Assembly: GCF_000766145.1 (NCBI RefSeq)
Contig: NZ_JNFB01000001.1
Span: 43,874 to 107,873, forward strand
Origin: Paenilisteria newyorkensis
Lineage (GTDB): Bacteria; Bacillota; Bacilli; Lactobacillales; Listeriaceae
Length of the DNA stretch: 64,000 bases
Reading direction: 5' to 3'
This document shows, piece after piece, positions 54,963-63,923 of this stretch (position 1 is its first letter; each line of letters begins with the position of its first letter). The translations under genes and the position numbers were made by a program. The notes beneath the pieces were generated by a model. The model saw nothing but the letters and a program-made list of their open reading frames with translations. It ran no database searches and was not told the DNA's origin.

Positions 54963-54987
54963 CCCGGGGATGATTCCTCGGGTTTTT
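54963..54987 (+). terminator. Terminator of ptsHI
   Basis: The stem CCCGGGGA/TCCTCGGG with a 4-base loop is followed by TTTTTC. It lies beyond repeat copy C, so the repeat is transcribed with ptsHI. Confidence 0.88.
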
Positions 54988-55020
54988 CTGTGTATGTGGA
55001 TGTATGTGAAATGGTGAAAT

Positions 55021-55066
55021 CTGTCGACCGTTAGTAGTGCAAAAACTACGGGGCGTCGACAGTTTT
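55021..55066. other. Strong unexplained hairpin
   Basis: Outer arms CTGTCGAC/GTCGACAG enclose an inner stem GTAGT/ACTAC, followed by TTTT. It lies in a 310-base gap that otherwise shows no gene; it could be a second terminator or a small structured RNA. Confidence 0.4.
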
Positions 55067-55378
55067 GGTGTAGAGACTGGTAGCAGAGGGTTTAACGAGG
55101 TTTTGAGGTGGGGAGATGTAAGGTTAGATTGGTGGAAAACGCAGATTTGTTTTTATTTAAGTGATGTGAAATATAAATAGGTGTTCCCATATTTCCTTGG
55201 ATGCCACAGCTTTGTTTTTATCTAGGTATTGTAAACTGCCCTTTGCATTTACTTCCGCATATACATCAACGCTTTTTAACCCCGTCACCTAAACACAACC
55301 GCTCCCATTTGCAATTTCTTCAAACCAGATGTAAACTTTGTCTATATGAAAAGTGAACGACTAAAGGAGGAATTTCAG

Positions 55379-56242
55379 ATGAAGAAAATTGGGTTTGTTG
55401 GTGTTGGGGTCATGGGCGCGAGCATGATTCGGAATTTGATGAAGGCGGGTTTTGAGGTACATATTTATACGAGGACGAAATCGAAGGCGGAGGACGTTAT
55501 TCAAGCGGGGGCGACTTGGTATGATACACCGCAAGCGTTGGCACCGAACGTGGATGTGCTGATTACGATGGTCGGTTACCCTACAGATGTCGAGCAGCTT
55601 TATTTGGCAGAGGACGGCTTTTTGACGACGCTTCGTTCGGGTGCTTTTGCGATTGATATGACGACTTCTTCGCCGAATCTTGCTAAGCAAATGGCGGATG
55701 AGGGCAAGGCGGCTGGGATTGCGGTGCTTGATGCGCCTGTTTCTGGTGGTGATATTGGTGCAAAAAATGGAACGCTTACTATCATGGTTGGTGGGGACGA
55801 ACAGGATTTTGCGGCAGTTGAGCCGGTTTTGAAAGCGATGGGGCAGAGTGTTATTTTACAAGGGGGGGCAGGGGCTGGTCAGCACACAAAAATGGTGAAT
55901 CAAATCGCGATTGCGTCGAATATGATTGGGGTCACCGAGGCGATTGTTTACGCGAAAAAAGCGGGGCTGGATCCTGAAAAAGTTTTGGCGTCGATATCGG
56001 GTGGTGCGGCTGGAAGTTGGTCGTTGTCGAACTTGATTCCGCGCGTGTTAAAAGACGATTATTCGCCGGGATTCTTCATCAAACATTTCATCAAAGATAT
56101 GCGGATCGCGCTAGATGAGGCGAAACAAATGGGGCTGGAGCTACCGGGACTTGCGATGGCGGAACAGATGTATCAGCAGTTAGCGGAGTCTGGATTGGCT
56201 GATAATGGGACACAAACCTTGATTAAATACTACGAAAAGTAA
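55379..56242 (+). CDS. 3-hydroxyisobutyrate dehydrogenase family oxidoreductase
   Basis: This 287-residue NAD(P)-dependent beta-hydroxyacid dehydrogenase has the dinucleotide motif GFVGVGVMGASMIRNLMKAG, the substrate motif DAPVSGGDIGAKNGTLTIMV (about residues 117-136), and catalytic Lys in GAGQHTKMVNQI (about 171). Candidate substrates are 3-hydroxyisobutyrate, tartronate semialdehyde/glycerate or succinic semialdehyde; the sequence does not decide. The ATG at 55379 follows AAGGAGG by 8 bases. It is a single gene between terminators. Confidence 0.9.
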   Translation: MKKIGFVGVGVMGASMIRNLMKAGFEVHIYTRTKSKAEDVIQAGATWYDTPQALAPNVDVLITMVGYPTDVEQLYLAEDGFLTTLRSGAFAIDMTTSSPNLAKQMADEGKAAGIAVLDAPVSGGDIGAKNGTLTIMVGGDEQDFAAVEPVLKAMGQSVILQGGAGAGQHTKMVNQIAIASNMIGVTEAIVYAKKAGLDPEKVLASISGGAAGSWSLSNLIPRVLKDDYSPGFFIKHFIKDMRIALDEAKQMGLELPGLAMAEQMYQQLAESGLADNGTQTLIKYYEK

Positions 56243-56245
56243 AGC

Positions 56246-56294
56246 AAAAAGCTCTGTGCGTAACGCGAAATCTGGCGTCATGTACAGAGCTTTT
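56246..56294. terminator. Bidirectional terminator between dehydrogenase and patA
   Basis: The stem AAAAGCTCTGT/ACAGAGCTTTT has a 26-base loop and T runs on both strands. Confidence 0.85.
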
Positions 56295-56295
56295 A

Positions 56296-57447
56296 TTATG
56301 CGTATTTTTCCATGAAGGAATGCATCCGGTCCATCGCTTCGGCTAACTGGCTGAACGATGCGGCAAAGGAAAGTCGGAAATAGCGGTCGCCTTTTTCTGA
56401 GAAAGCAGAGCCAGGAACGACTGCAACTTTGGCAACTTCGGCAAGTTCGATGGCCCAGTCAAATGAATTTTGTGGAACCGAATCGGGTAGTTTTGCAAAG
56501 AAGTAGAAAGCGCCATCGGGTTCGACTATGGAAAAGCCCATTTTTGCCAGGCGGTCTTGGACGAAACCGGCGCGCGTGTTGTATTCTGTACGCATTTGCA
56601 CGGCATCATCTTTGCCATGAAGCAGCGCCTCTTCTGCAGCCTTCTGAGAGATCGAGGACGCGCAGGTGACAGAATATTGATGCACCTTAATCATTTGGCT
56701 TGTAATCGCTTCAGGAGCCATTAAAAAGCCTATACGCCAGCCAATCATCGCGTGGGATTTGGAAAGCCCGTTAATGACAATCGTCTGGTCGCGAATCATC
56801 GTTGCAATCGAGGTATGCGTTCCAAAGAAAGTTAGCTCGCTATAAATCTCATCTGCAATGACAAAAACACCAGTTTCGCGAACAACCGCTGCAATTTGCT
56901 CCAATTCCTCAAGCGTCAATGTCACGCCAGTAGGGTTCGACGGATATGGCAAAATGAGCGCCTTCGTTTTTGGCGTAATCGATGCGCGTAGTTGCTCCGC
57001 AGTCAGTTTGAAAGCCGTCTCGGTCGTATCGATTTTGATAGCTTTAGCCTCCATCAAATGAATCAGCGGCTCATATCCTGGATAAATCGGGTCGGGCAAC
57101 AAGACCTCGTCACCAGCCTCCAAAATCGTTTGCAGCGCCACATTAATCGCTTCCGTCGCGCCCACCGTCACAATAATCTCGTTCGTACTATAGGACAAAT
57201 CATATTTATCGTGGAAATAAGCAGAAGCCGCTTGCAAAAGTTCCGGAGTACCAGCGTTTGGCGTATAGTTCGTGAAATCATTGTTAATCGCTTCAATAGC
57301 CGCCTGTTTCACGTGCTCAGGCGTTGGAAAATCAGGCTCGCCAAGCGTCAACTTAATCATATCGGGAATCCCGGCAACGCGGGTATTAAACTTCCGAATT
57401 CCGCTAATTTCAATTTCTTGCACAGACTGTCTTAACTGTTTTGACAT
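56296..57447 (-). CDS. patA: PLP aminotransferase PatA (N-acetyl-LL-diaminopimelate aminotransferase type)
   Basis: This 383-residue fold-type I aminotransferase has YPSNPTGVTL near residue 177, FVIADEIYSEL near 204 and the PLP-lysine motif INGLSKSHAMIGWRIGF near 230. The link to dapH and dapL about 4 kb away supports the acetylated diaminopimelate branch of lysine synthesis, for which PatA supplies the amino transfer. Other aspartate-family aminotransferase activities are possible. Confidence 0.88.
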   Translation of the reverse strand: MSKQLRQSVQEIEISGIRKFNTRVAGIPDMIKLTLGEPDFPTPEHVKQAAIEAINNDFTNYTPNAGTPELLQAASAYFHDKYDLSYSTNEIIVTVGATEAINVALQTILEAGDEVLLPDPIYPGYEPLIHLMEAKAIKIDTTETAFKLTAEQLRASITPKTKALILPYPSNPTGVTLTLEELEQIAAVVRETGVFVIADEIYSELTFFGTHTSIATMIRDQTIVINGLSKSHAMIGWRIGFLMAPEAITSQMIKVHQYSVTCASSISQKAAEEALLHGKDDAVQMRTEYNTRAGFVQDRLAKMGFSIVEPDGAFYFFAKLPDSVPQNSFDWAIELAEVAKVAVVPGSAFSEKGDRYFRLSFAASFSQLAEAMDRMHSFMEKYA

Positions 57448-57569
57448 GACCAGACTCCCTTTCTAAAAACATCAAAATTATTTGTTTGGGTATAGCGTAA
57501 CCCTGGCTTCACGCAAATGGAGCACAAGCGTTTGTCGCCAATTTATCACGAATAGGATCAAGTCCCAAG

Positions 57570-57983
57570 TTAGCGGAAATAAGGGGAGGCATTCTCATAA
57601 AACGCGGATTTCTTGAGAGGATCAGGCTTTACGCCAGTATAGTTCTCGAGCGTTGTTTTCGCATGTGATAGCGACATTCTGACTTGATTCGTTGTTTTAA
57701 TTGGTTGCATAGTCCCAAGGTGTGGCAGGTCTTTCATATCTTGTTTTTGCGGTGGAAGATGAAACAGAAAACCGTGGCAATCAATAAGAAGATTAGAGTG
57801 TTGGTAGGACTTTTTCGGGTTGTTTGAAAATTGTAGACCTAGCTTTTTGGCGTGGCCTTCTTGTATTAGTTTCTCAATCGCGGCTTTCTTCAGTTGATAA
57901 AGATAGCGTGGATCGATTGCGGCCTTGCTGTGGCGATTCACAATAAAGATCGCTTCGGCAATTTTTTTGCTCGCATAATTCAT
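57570..57983 (-). CDS. ykyB: YkyB-like protein
   Basis: This 137-residue basic soluble protein begins MNYASKKIAEAIFIVNRHSK and ends AFYENASPYFR. It resembles YkyB of Bacillus, which sits in the same neighbourhood near patA and ykuJ. A perfect GGAAAGGAGGGATACA leader precedes the ATG. No catalytic motif is visible, and the function is unknown. Confidence 0.8.
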   Translation of the reverse strand: MNYASKKIAEAIFIVNRHSKAAIDPRYLYQLKKAAIEKLIQEGHAKKLGLQFSNNPKKSYQHSNLLIDCHGFLFHLPPQKQDMKDLPHLGTMQPIKTTNQVRMSLSHAKTTLENYTGVKPDPLKKSAFYENASPYFR

Positions 57984-58151
57984 TGTATCCCTCCTTTCCA
58001 GTTATAACTAATTATAACGGAAAACGCGTGGAGAAAAAAGGGAAACTAGAGAAAAAAATCAAAAAAATCGTAAATGTGTCGGCAATTTCGCTCATTTCGT
58101 TAAATAATGCAACATTTCTTGAATTATCGGATAATTTTTTTTCAAGAATGC

Positions 58152-58180
58152 TTGTGTTCTATGAAAAATTCGAGTATACT
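58152..58180 (+). promoter_or_regulatory. Promoter of the Fur-box-controlled small gene
   Basis: TTGTGT (58152-58157), a 17-base spacer and TATACT (58175-58180) lie immediately upstream of the Fur box. Confidence 0.7.
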
Positions 58181-58183
58181 ATC

Positions 58184-58202
58184 AATAATGATAATCATTT
58201 TC
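58184..58202 (+). promoter_or_regulatory. Fur box (iron-responsive operator)
   Basis: AATAATGATAATCATTTTC matches the 19-bp consensus GATAATGATAATCATTATC at 17 positions. It lies four bases after the -10 hexamer, over the likely transcription start, where Fur would block expression when iron is plentiful. Confidence 0.88.
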
Positions 58203-58243
58203 AATTAGAAAATGTTAACGTTTTGGAAGGGGCTTGATGGAAA

Positions 58244-58462
58244 TTGAATAAAACAGGCAAAGTAGAATCCTTTTATTTCCCGACAAAAGACGGGATGTTG
58301 AAATTGCATGTATATGGTTTTAATCCAGTTGGTTCCTGGGGTGAAGTGTACACGACCCTGAATGAGCAAACGGTATGCGTGAAAGGTTTTCACCGGCAAA
58401 AGACAATTATGCGTTCAGTGAAAATGATGCTGGATACAAATATAAATAAGAAACAAGGTTGA
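58244..58462 (+). CDS. Small Fur-controlled protein, unknown function
   Basis: This 72-residue protein is likely beta-rich (SFYFPTKDGMLKLHVYGFNP, then WGEVYTTLNEQTVCVKGFHR), with a basic C-terminus and one internal cysteine. It has no membrane segment. The start is TTG at 58244, about 11 bases after GGAAGGGGC. The Fur box over its promoter implies induction in low iron. I do not recognise a family or an iron-handling motif. Confidence 0.75.
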   Translation: MNKTGKVESFYFPTKDGMLKLHVYGFNPVGSWGEVYTTLNEQTVCVKGFHRQKTIMRSVKMMLDTNINKKQG

Positions 58463-58744
58463 TTCAGCGTGGCGGTAAACGCTGAGGTTTTTAAGTATAT
58501 AATTTTGAGTGAAGACGTGAAACGAGGTTTGTGACCTTGATTTTTGCGTTTTTTTTGTTGTTTGGAGAAAAAATAGGTTTCAAGGAATCGGATTGGAGGA
58601 AAGCAGTAATAAAGAGTCGAGAATTATTTGTTTATTATAAATTTTACAGAACGCTTGCTAAATAGGTGTAAGGTGCGATAAAATCTGTTAGTACGGTTTT
58701 AAACAAATGATAATCGAGTGGTTGAATAGAGAGGAGAATGTACA

Positions 58745-58969
58745 ATGTCTCAGTTATTGGGAATTATTCAACGTTTACAAGCAATGCAAGAGGATGACAC
58801 GGCGGATACACAATCGCGTAGATTCGAAAAAGACGGAGAGCCGTTGTGTGAAGTACGCTATTTCCACGCTTCAAATTCCTATGAAATTGAAATTTACGGA
58901 GATAAAAACAAGTATCAATTCGATGATATTGATATGACGACGCTAGAAATCTTCGAAATCCTGCAGTAA
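58745..58969 (+). CDS. ykuJ: YkuJ-family protein
   Basis: This 74-residue protein begins MSQLLGIIQRLQAMQEDD, followed by FEKDGEPLCEVRYFHASNSY, an alpha-beta pattern typical of YkuJ. The ATG at 58745 follows GAGAGGAGAATG. The gene lies upstream of the CBS-domain gene as in Bacillus, where ykuJ-ykuK-ykuL are clustered; ykuK is not present here. Function unknown. Confidence 0.85.
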   Translation: MSQLLGIIQRLQAMQEDDTADTQSRRFEKDGEPLCEVRYFHASNSYEIEIYGDKNKYQFDDIDMTTLEIFEILQ

Positions 58970-59019
58970 GCGACTAATACGAAACAAGACTAGTCTCCAG
59001 TGAAAAAGAATAGTAACGG

Positions 59020-59066
59020 AAAGATTACCAAAGACGACAAACTCTGTTGCTTTTGGTAATCTTTTT
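59020..59066 (+). terminator. Terminator after ykuJ
   Basis: The 13-bp stem AAAGATTACCAAA/TTTGGTAATCTTT is followed by TTG. Confidence 0.85.
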
Positions 59067-59069
59067 GTT

Positions 59070-59470
59070 GACGAAAAGCTGAAACAGCCCGTTAAATCCG
59101 AAAAAAACTGGAAGGGCCGCAGTAAAAATCCTCTTTTGATTTTTATGGAGGGCATGAAGTTTTCGAGGATTTGGCTGTTGAAGCTAGCCCACGAAACAAG
59201 AATAAGTAACAAAAACGGAGCGTTCCCACATACGAGATGGGCCAAACATGAAAAACTCAAAATAAAAAACTAGGAAACCAAACCCTCCACGTATGACTTC
59301 ACACTATTAACATGAATAAGAACCCCTCTCTCAATCCCTACACAAGCCAAGAAAATCCCAAGAGCCCAACCACGATAACAAATCCTCAAAACAATGACAA
59401 ATCAAAGAACAGAATCCCCCAACGTAACACAAGCACCTCCCACCCAAAATCGCCCATTCTCAACCCCTTC
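59070..59470. other. Long non-coding stretch with reversed strand composition
   Basis: About 400 bases have no convincing gene. From 59280 to 59470 the plus strand is C- and A-rich and almost G-free, unlike the plus-strand genes around it. Minus-strand frames give short hydrophobic pieces (GFVIVVGLLGFSWLV) interrupted by stops, which could be a decayed minus-strand membrane-protein gene. Confidence 0.4.
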
Positions 59471-59472
59471 CC

Positions 59473-59501
59473 TTTTGAAACAGCTTTCTTTATGGTAAAA
59501 T
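59473..59501 (+). promoter_or_regulatory. Putative promoter of cbpB
   Basis: TTTTGA (59473-59478), a 17-base spacer and TAAAAT (59496-59501). Confidence 0.5.
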
Positions 59502-59634
59502 AGACGTGAGCAGGTTTGAACCATTCTATTTTGGGATAAATACACAAGGGATTTAGAATAGCCAGGGTTATAACTAAATTTTGGAAGTTAACTTTCAAAC
59601 ACGCCAATAAAGAACAGAGATGAGGGAGATTTTG

Positions 59635-60069
59635 ATGATCTCTAGTAGACTAGGAAATTTTTTGAATGACAAATTAGAAAATTATATTATATCCGCCGAA
59701 AAAGTAGCGCACGTCCAAATGGGAAATAATTTAGAGCATGCCTTACTCGTTTTGACGAAATGTGGGTATTCTGTTATTCCCGTTCTAGATTTTGAATTTA
59801 AGTTACACGGGTTGATTAGTTCCGCTATGATAACCGATTCGATTCTTGGCTTGGAACGCATTGAATATGAGCGCTTAGAGGAGCTAAAAGTAGAAGATGT
59901 GATGCAGACGAAGATTCCAGTTTTGACGAATTCGCATGATATCGAAAAAATCGTGAAGTTACTCGTCGACAATCCGTTTATTTGTGTGGTTGATGAAGCG
60001 GGCATTTTTGAAGGAATTATTACGAGGCATGTCATTCTAAAGCAAGTGCAGCGCTATATCCATGAGTAG
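59635..60069 (+). CDS. cbpB: CBS-domain c-di-AMP-binding protein CbpB (YkuL)
   Basis: This 144-residue protein contains a tandem CBS pair (CGYSVIPVLDFEFKLHGLIS and VDNPFICVVDEAGIFEGIIT) followed by a short helix. Its size, order and position before ccpC match YkuL/CbpB. In Listeria the family binds c-di-AMP, and the unbound form affects RelA-driven (p)ppGpp synthesis. The c-di-AMP synthase dacA lies in this same window (9985). The ATG at 59635 has GAGGGAG 6 bases upstream; an earlier ATG at 59620 overlaps that site and is unlikely. Confidence 0.88.
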   Translation: MISSRLGNFLNDKLENYIISAEKVAHVQMGNNLEHALLVLTKCGYSVIPVLDFEFKLHGLISSAMITDSILGLERIEYERLEELKVEDVMQTKIPVLTNSHDIEKIVKLLVDNPFICVVDEAGIFEGIITRHVILKQVQRYIHE

Positions 60070-60084
60070 ATAGGAGAGAGTCGA

Positions 60085-60963
60085 TTGATTGTCACAGAGT
60101 ATGAATTATTGGTTTGCTTAGCGGCAGAACTTAATATGCGAAAAAGTGCCGAGAAGCTATTTCTGTCGCAACCAGCGCTCTCCCAACGACTTCAAACGAT
60201 TGAAAGCAGATGGGATACGAAGATTTTCCTGCGCACGCAAAAAGGCTTACTGCTGACCCCAGAAGGTGAGGCAATAGTCCAGCATGCAGAGCGTGTTATC
60301 GAGCGGGAACGGCAGATTCAGGAACGTTTAGAGGCGCAAGACGGAATTGTTCGCGGGACGCTAAAAATCGCCTGTGCTAGCATTGTGGCGCAAATGTGGC
60401 TACCTCGTGTTTTGAAGCAATTTATCAAAGCGTACCCGGATGTGCATATCTCGGTCGTCACCGGCTGGAGTAGTGAGATTCATCAGGCGCTCGTCGACGG
60501 ATCGGCGCATGTCGGAATCGTTCGCGGAAACGTAGCTTGGAAAAGTATCCAAAAACCACTTTTTCAAGATAAGCTTTTTCTGGTGGATAAAGAAATTATG
60601 CGGCTAGATGATGTGTTGGATTCTGAGCGGCCGTTTGTCCAGTTCCAAAGCGACTCGAATTATTATCAGGTCATCCAAGACTATTGGCAGCGCAATTTTG
60701 GCAAGATGCCGCGTCAAGCCATGGTGATGGATCAAATCGAGACGTGTCGCCAAATGGCTTTTAACGGTATCGGTTTTGCGATTTTGCCAGAGGTGACATT
60801 GATCGGCGCAAGCGAGGACATTAACAAAATTCCTCTCATCGATAAGTCAGGTGAAATTTTAAGTCGAGATACGTCGCTGATTGGCTATGAACAGTCACTC
60901 GCGCTGCCACAAGTGAAGGCGTTTCTTGAAATTGTAGATAAATATCTTGAAACTCACTACTAG
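60085..60963 (+). CDS. ccpC: LysR-family regulator CcpC
   Basis: This 292-residue protein has an N-terminal LysR winged helix ([20 protein letters not shown] then [12 protein letters not shown]) and a C-terminal effector domain ([20 protein letters not shown]). It resembles CcpC, the citrate-responsive repressor of TCA-branch genes, which sits between cbpB/ykuL and dapH in relatives. The start is TTG at 60085 with AGGAGAG upstream, 15 bases after the cbpB stop, suggesting a shared transcript. Confidence 0.87.
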   Translation: MIVTEYELLVCLAAELNMRKSAEKLFLSQPALSQRLQTIESRWDTKIFLRTQKGLLLTPEGEAIVQHAERVIERERQIQERLEAQDGIVRGTLKIACASIVAQMWLPRVLKQFIKAYPDVHISVVTGWSSEIHQALVDGSAHVGIVRGNVAWKSIQKPLFQDKLFLVDKEIMRLDDVLDSERPFVQFQSDSNYYQVIQDYWQRNFGKMPRQAMVMDQIETCRQMAFNGIGFAILPEVTLIGASEDINKIPLIDKSGEILSRDTSLIGYEQSLALPQVKAFLEIVDKYLETHY

Positions 60964-61012
60964 CTGTGGCACTATTAGATGGAGGCACATATTTGAAAGG
61001 GGTTTTTCATTC

Positions 61013-61723
61013 ATGAAACAAATGGACGCGCATCAGATTATTTCATTCATTCAAAATAGCAAGAAGGCAACACCGGTCAAGGTTTATGTCAAAGGCGACC
61101 TTGCGAATATCGCATTCCCAGAAGACGTGAAGACGTTTATCACGGGAGAAGCAGGAACGATTTTCGGCGAATGGGCGGTTATCAGTGAACTTCTTGAAGC
61201 TAATAAAGATAAATTAGTAGACTATGTCGTGGAAAACGATCGTCGTAATTCGGCTATTCCATTGCTCGATATGAAAAATATTAACGCGCGTATTGAGCCT
61301 GGAGCTGTGATTCGTGACCAAGTGGAAATCGGTGATAATGCGGTTATCATGATGGGTGCGAGCATCAATATTGGCGCTGTTATCGGCGACGGTACGATGA
61401 TCGATATGAACGTGGTACTCGGCGGTCGTGCAACGGTTGGTAAGAACTGTCACGTTGGCGCTGGGTCTGTCCTAGCAGGCGTTGTAGAGCCACCATCCGC
61501 GCAACCAGTCATTATAGAAGACGATGTCGTTATCGGCGCAAATGTCGTTGTACTAGAAGGTGTACGCGTTGGAAAAGGCGCTGTTGTAGCAGCAGGCGCG
61601 ATTGTAACGAAAGATGTGGCACCGTACACAGTTGTCGCGGGCATCCCTGCAAAAGAAATCAAAAAAATCGATGCGAAAACACAATCAAAAACAGAAATTA
61701 TGCAAGAACTTCGCGAACTATAA
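61013..61723 (+). CDS. dapH: 2,3,4,5-Tetrahydropyridine-2,6-dicarboxylate N-acetyltransferase DapH
   Basis: This 236-residue enzyme N-acetylates tetrahydrodipicolinate in the acetyl branch of diaminopimelate/lysine synthesis. After an N-terminal helical domain it shows left-handed beta-helix hexapeptide repeats ([20 protein letters not shown], through [20 protein letters not shown]). The ATG at 61013 begins the typical [14 protein letters not shown]-terminus. dapL follows, and patA lies 4 kb upstream. Confidence 0.96.
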   Translation: MKQMDAHQIISFIQNSKKATPVKVYVKGDLANIAFPEDVKTFITGEAGTIFGEWAVISELLEANKDKLVDYVVENDRRNSAIPLLDMKNINARIEPGAVIRDQVEIGDNAVIMMGASINIGAVIGDGTMIDMNVVLGGRATVGKNCHVGAGSVLAGVVEPPSAQPVIIEDDVVIGANVVVLEGVRVGKGAVVAAGAIVTKDVAPYTVVAGIPAKEIKKIDAKTQSKTEIMQELREL

Positions 61724-61801
61724 GAAATGATTCGGCGTTTATTCTTGGCGAAAGTGCGAACTTTTGTTAGGAGTAGGCGCTTTTTTAGGAGGAGAAGAAG
61801 G

Positions 61802-62923
61802 ATGACCGAATTAAATCCATTCGTAAAATTGCGCCGAGAACTGCATACCATTCCAGAAGTCGGCTATGAGGAGTTCAAAACGCAGCAATTTCTACTAGAT
61901 TACATAGCAACGTTGCCACAAGAAAACCTAGCAATCAAAACGTGGCGTACAGGGATTTTAGTCCGCGTCGCAGGGACAGCCCCAACAAAAACAATCGGTT
62001 ACCGGACGGACATTGATGCACTTCCAATCACTGAAGAAACTGGACTGCCGTTCACGAGCCTTCACGAAGGAAAAATGCACGCATGTGGTCATGATTGCCA
62101 TATGAGCATTGCGCTCGGTTTGTTAACTCATTTTGCGAGTAAACCATTACGCGACAATCTTCTTTTCGTATTTCAGCCAGCTGAAGAAGGACCAGGTGGC
62201 GCCAAACCAATCATGGAGAGCGCAGAATTCAAGGCTTGGTGGCCGGACACGATGTTTGGCCTTCATATCGCACCAGAATACAAAGCAGGACAAATCGCGG
62301 TGAAACCAGGTTTACTTTTTGCGAATACGTCGGAGTTGTTTATTTCATTCAAAGGAAAAGGTGGGCACGCGGCGTATCCTCATTTAGCGAACGATATGGT
62401 CGTGGTGGCAAGTGCTTTTGTAGGTCAGATGCAAACGATTATTAGCCGTAACATCGATCCTTTAGATGCCGCAGTTATCACGATTGGCCAAATCCGTGGT
62501 GGCGAGGTGCAGAATGTTATCGCGGAAGAAGCCTATTTGGATGGCACGATTCGTACGCTCTCCAAAGAAACGATGGACATTGTGTGGACGCGCCTCAAGC
62601 AACTCGCAAAAGGCTGGGAAGAGGCCTACCAATGCGAGGTCAACTTTATTCCAGGTTCCGATTATGTAGAAGTAGACAACGACGAGATCGAAACTAATAA
62701 ATTCATTGACTACTTGCAAAAAGCACATCCAGAAAGCTATATCGCGTGTAAAGAAGCAATGACAGGCGAGGATTTCGGCTATTTCCTAGAAGAAATTCCA
62801 GGCTTCATGTTCTGGCTCGGTGTGGACTCTGAATACAGCCTCCATCACTCCAAATTAAATCCAGACGAGGCCGCGATTCCGTTTGCTATCGAAGTTTTGA
62901 CTGGGTATTTAGAGAGTATGTGA
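61802..62923 (+). CDS. dapL: N-acetyldiaminopimelate deacetylase DapL
   Basis: This 373-residue M20-family metallohydrolase removes acetyl from N-acetyl-LL-diaminopimelate. Metal-binding motifs are [15 protein letters not shown] and [18 protein letters not shown] (about residues 80-105), then [15 protein letters not shown] (about 122). The ATG at 61802 follows AGGAGGAGAAGAAGG; the extra upstream frame is not coding. It follows dapH by 78 bases. In bacilli this enzyme is often called dapL, a name also used for an unrelated aminotransferase. Confidence 0.94.
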   Translation: MTELNPFVKLRRELHTIPEVGYEEFKTQQFLLDYIATLPQENLAIKTWRTGILVRVAGTAPTKTIGYRTDIDALPITEETGLPFTSLHEGKMHACGHDCHMSIALGLLTHFASKPLRDNLLFVFQPAEEGPGGAKPIMESAEFKAWWPDTMFGLHIAPEYKAGQIAVKPGLLFANTSELFISFKGKGGHAAYPHLANDMVVVASAFVGQMQTIISRNIDPLDAAVITIGQIRGGEVQNVIAEEAYLDGTIRTLSKETMDIVWTRLKQLAKGWEEAYQCEVNFIPGSDYVEVDNDEIETNKFIDYLQKAHPESYIACKEAMTGEDFGYFLEEIPGFMFWLGVDSEYSLHHSKLNPDEAAIPFAIEVLTGYLESM

Positions 62924-62928
62924 ACCAA

Positions 62929-62965
62929 AAAGAAACCCCGAGCCTAAAAACTCGAGGTTTCTTCT
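62929..62965. terminator. Bidirectional terminator between dapL and the MscS gene
   Basis: The stem AAGAAACCCCGAG/CTCGAGGTTTCTT (one mismatch) has an 8-base loop and flanking A and T runs. Confidence 0.88.
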
Positions 62966-63808
62966 TTATTTTCCAGGTTCCAAAGGCGCAAGATAAGAAA
63001 GTGGTAATTCAATCTGATTGCGAACTAATTCCTCTCGAATATCCTTCAGTAAGTTACGCTGCACTTCAAATTGCTCGCCGTTCACCGCTTTTCCCATGAC
63101 ACGGATGACAGTACTTGTCGCGCTCACTTCCTGAACGCCAAGAACAGTTGGACCGTCGACAATGTTCTTATTCATCGCTTTTTCCTGCTCACAGACCCGT
63201 TTAATGATATTCATTGCCAGTTCTGCATTGGCTGTCGGCGCGATTCGAATATCCACTAAGATACGCATATTTCCACGAGAATGGTTACTCACAATCATAA
63301 TTTGCCGATTCGGGATAAAATGAAGTGTTCCATCAAAATCACGAACCTGCGTCGTCCGCAGACCCAACGTCTCCACATTTCCATTCACTTGTTCCAGTGT
63401 AATACTATCACCAACATCCAGTTGACGCTCCAATAGGATGAAGAAACCAGTAACAACATCACTCACAAGCCCTTGTGCGCCGAATGCAATCGCCAAACTA
63501 GCGACACCAGCGCCGGCCACAATCGCAGTTACATTGATGAAATTCTGTAAGATTAATATCGCAAAAGTGAAAAACATAATATACCCAAAAACGTTCATAA
63601 TTAAGCCTTCTAACGTCTTGGCACGGCTCTCTGAAACCATTTGTTGTGAACGATATTTCCGAAAGAAGCTCCGAATTAATTTACGCCCAATCCAGCCAAC
63701 AATGAAATACAATAGGAGTAATACAATGACGCTAATTATTTTAGAAACGGAATCGAGCCAAACTTTATCCCAATCAATACTCTCAAACCACCGAGTTATA
63801 AATCCCAA
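62966..63808 (-). CDS. Small-conductance mechanosensitive channel, MscS family (YkuT-like)
   Basis: This channel of about 280 residues opens under membrane tension on osmotic downshock. It has a first helix (SKIISVIVLLLLYFIVGWIG), further helices (NVFGYIMFFTFAILILQNFI), the pore helix with small residues (VAGAGVASLAIAFGAQGLVS), and the beta domain (DSITLEQVNGNVETLGLRTT). The start is best placed at a TTG (63808), 8 bases after AAGGAAG; a longer frame to 63910 has no site. Confidence 0.92.
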   Translation of the reverse strand: MGFITRWFESIDWDKVWLDSVSKIISVIVLLLLYFIVGWIGRKLIRSFFRKYRSQQMVSESRAKTLEGLIMNVFGYIMFFTFAILILQNFINVTAIVAGAGVASLAIAFGAQGLVSDVVTGFFILLERQLDVGDSITLEQVNGNVETLGLRTTQVRDFDGTLHFIPNRQIMIVSNHSRGNMRILVDIRIAPTANAELAMNIIKRVCEQEKAMNKNIVDGPTVLGVQEVSATSTVIRVMGKAVNGEQFEVQRNLLKDIREELVRNQIELPLSYLAPLEPGK

Positions 63809-63869
63809 CCATGTCACTTCCTTCGTTAAATAAAGACCTGATACCATTCTAACAAATGAATGAGAGATG

Positions 63870-63916
63870 TGTCTAGGCAAAAAAATTGCGTAGATGGAAT
63901 CTCTACGCAATCTTTT
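63870..63916 (-). terminator. Terminator of the minus-strand gene at the right edge
   Basis: The stem TTGCGTAGA/TCTACGCAA, read on the minus strand, is followed by TTTTTTTGCC. It separates the edge gene from the MscS gene. Confidence 0.82.
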
Positions 63917-63923
63917 GTCTTTA

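Noticed and set aside
59312..59503. Plus-strand open frame of 63 codons
   Set aside because: Its composition (rich in Asn, Pro, Ser, Thr, Lys) simply reflects the G-poor DNA; there is no ribosome site and no recognisable fold.
60947..61012. N-terminal extension of DapH
   Set aside because: The typical DapH start MKQMDAHQ begins at 61013 after GAAAGGGG; the extension overlaps the ccpC end without a ribosome site of its own.
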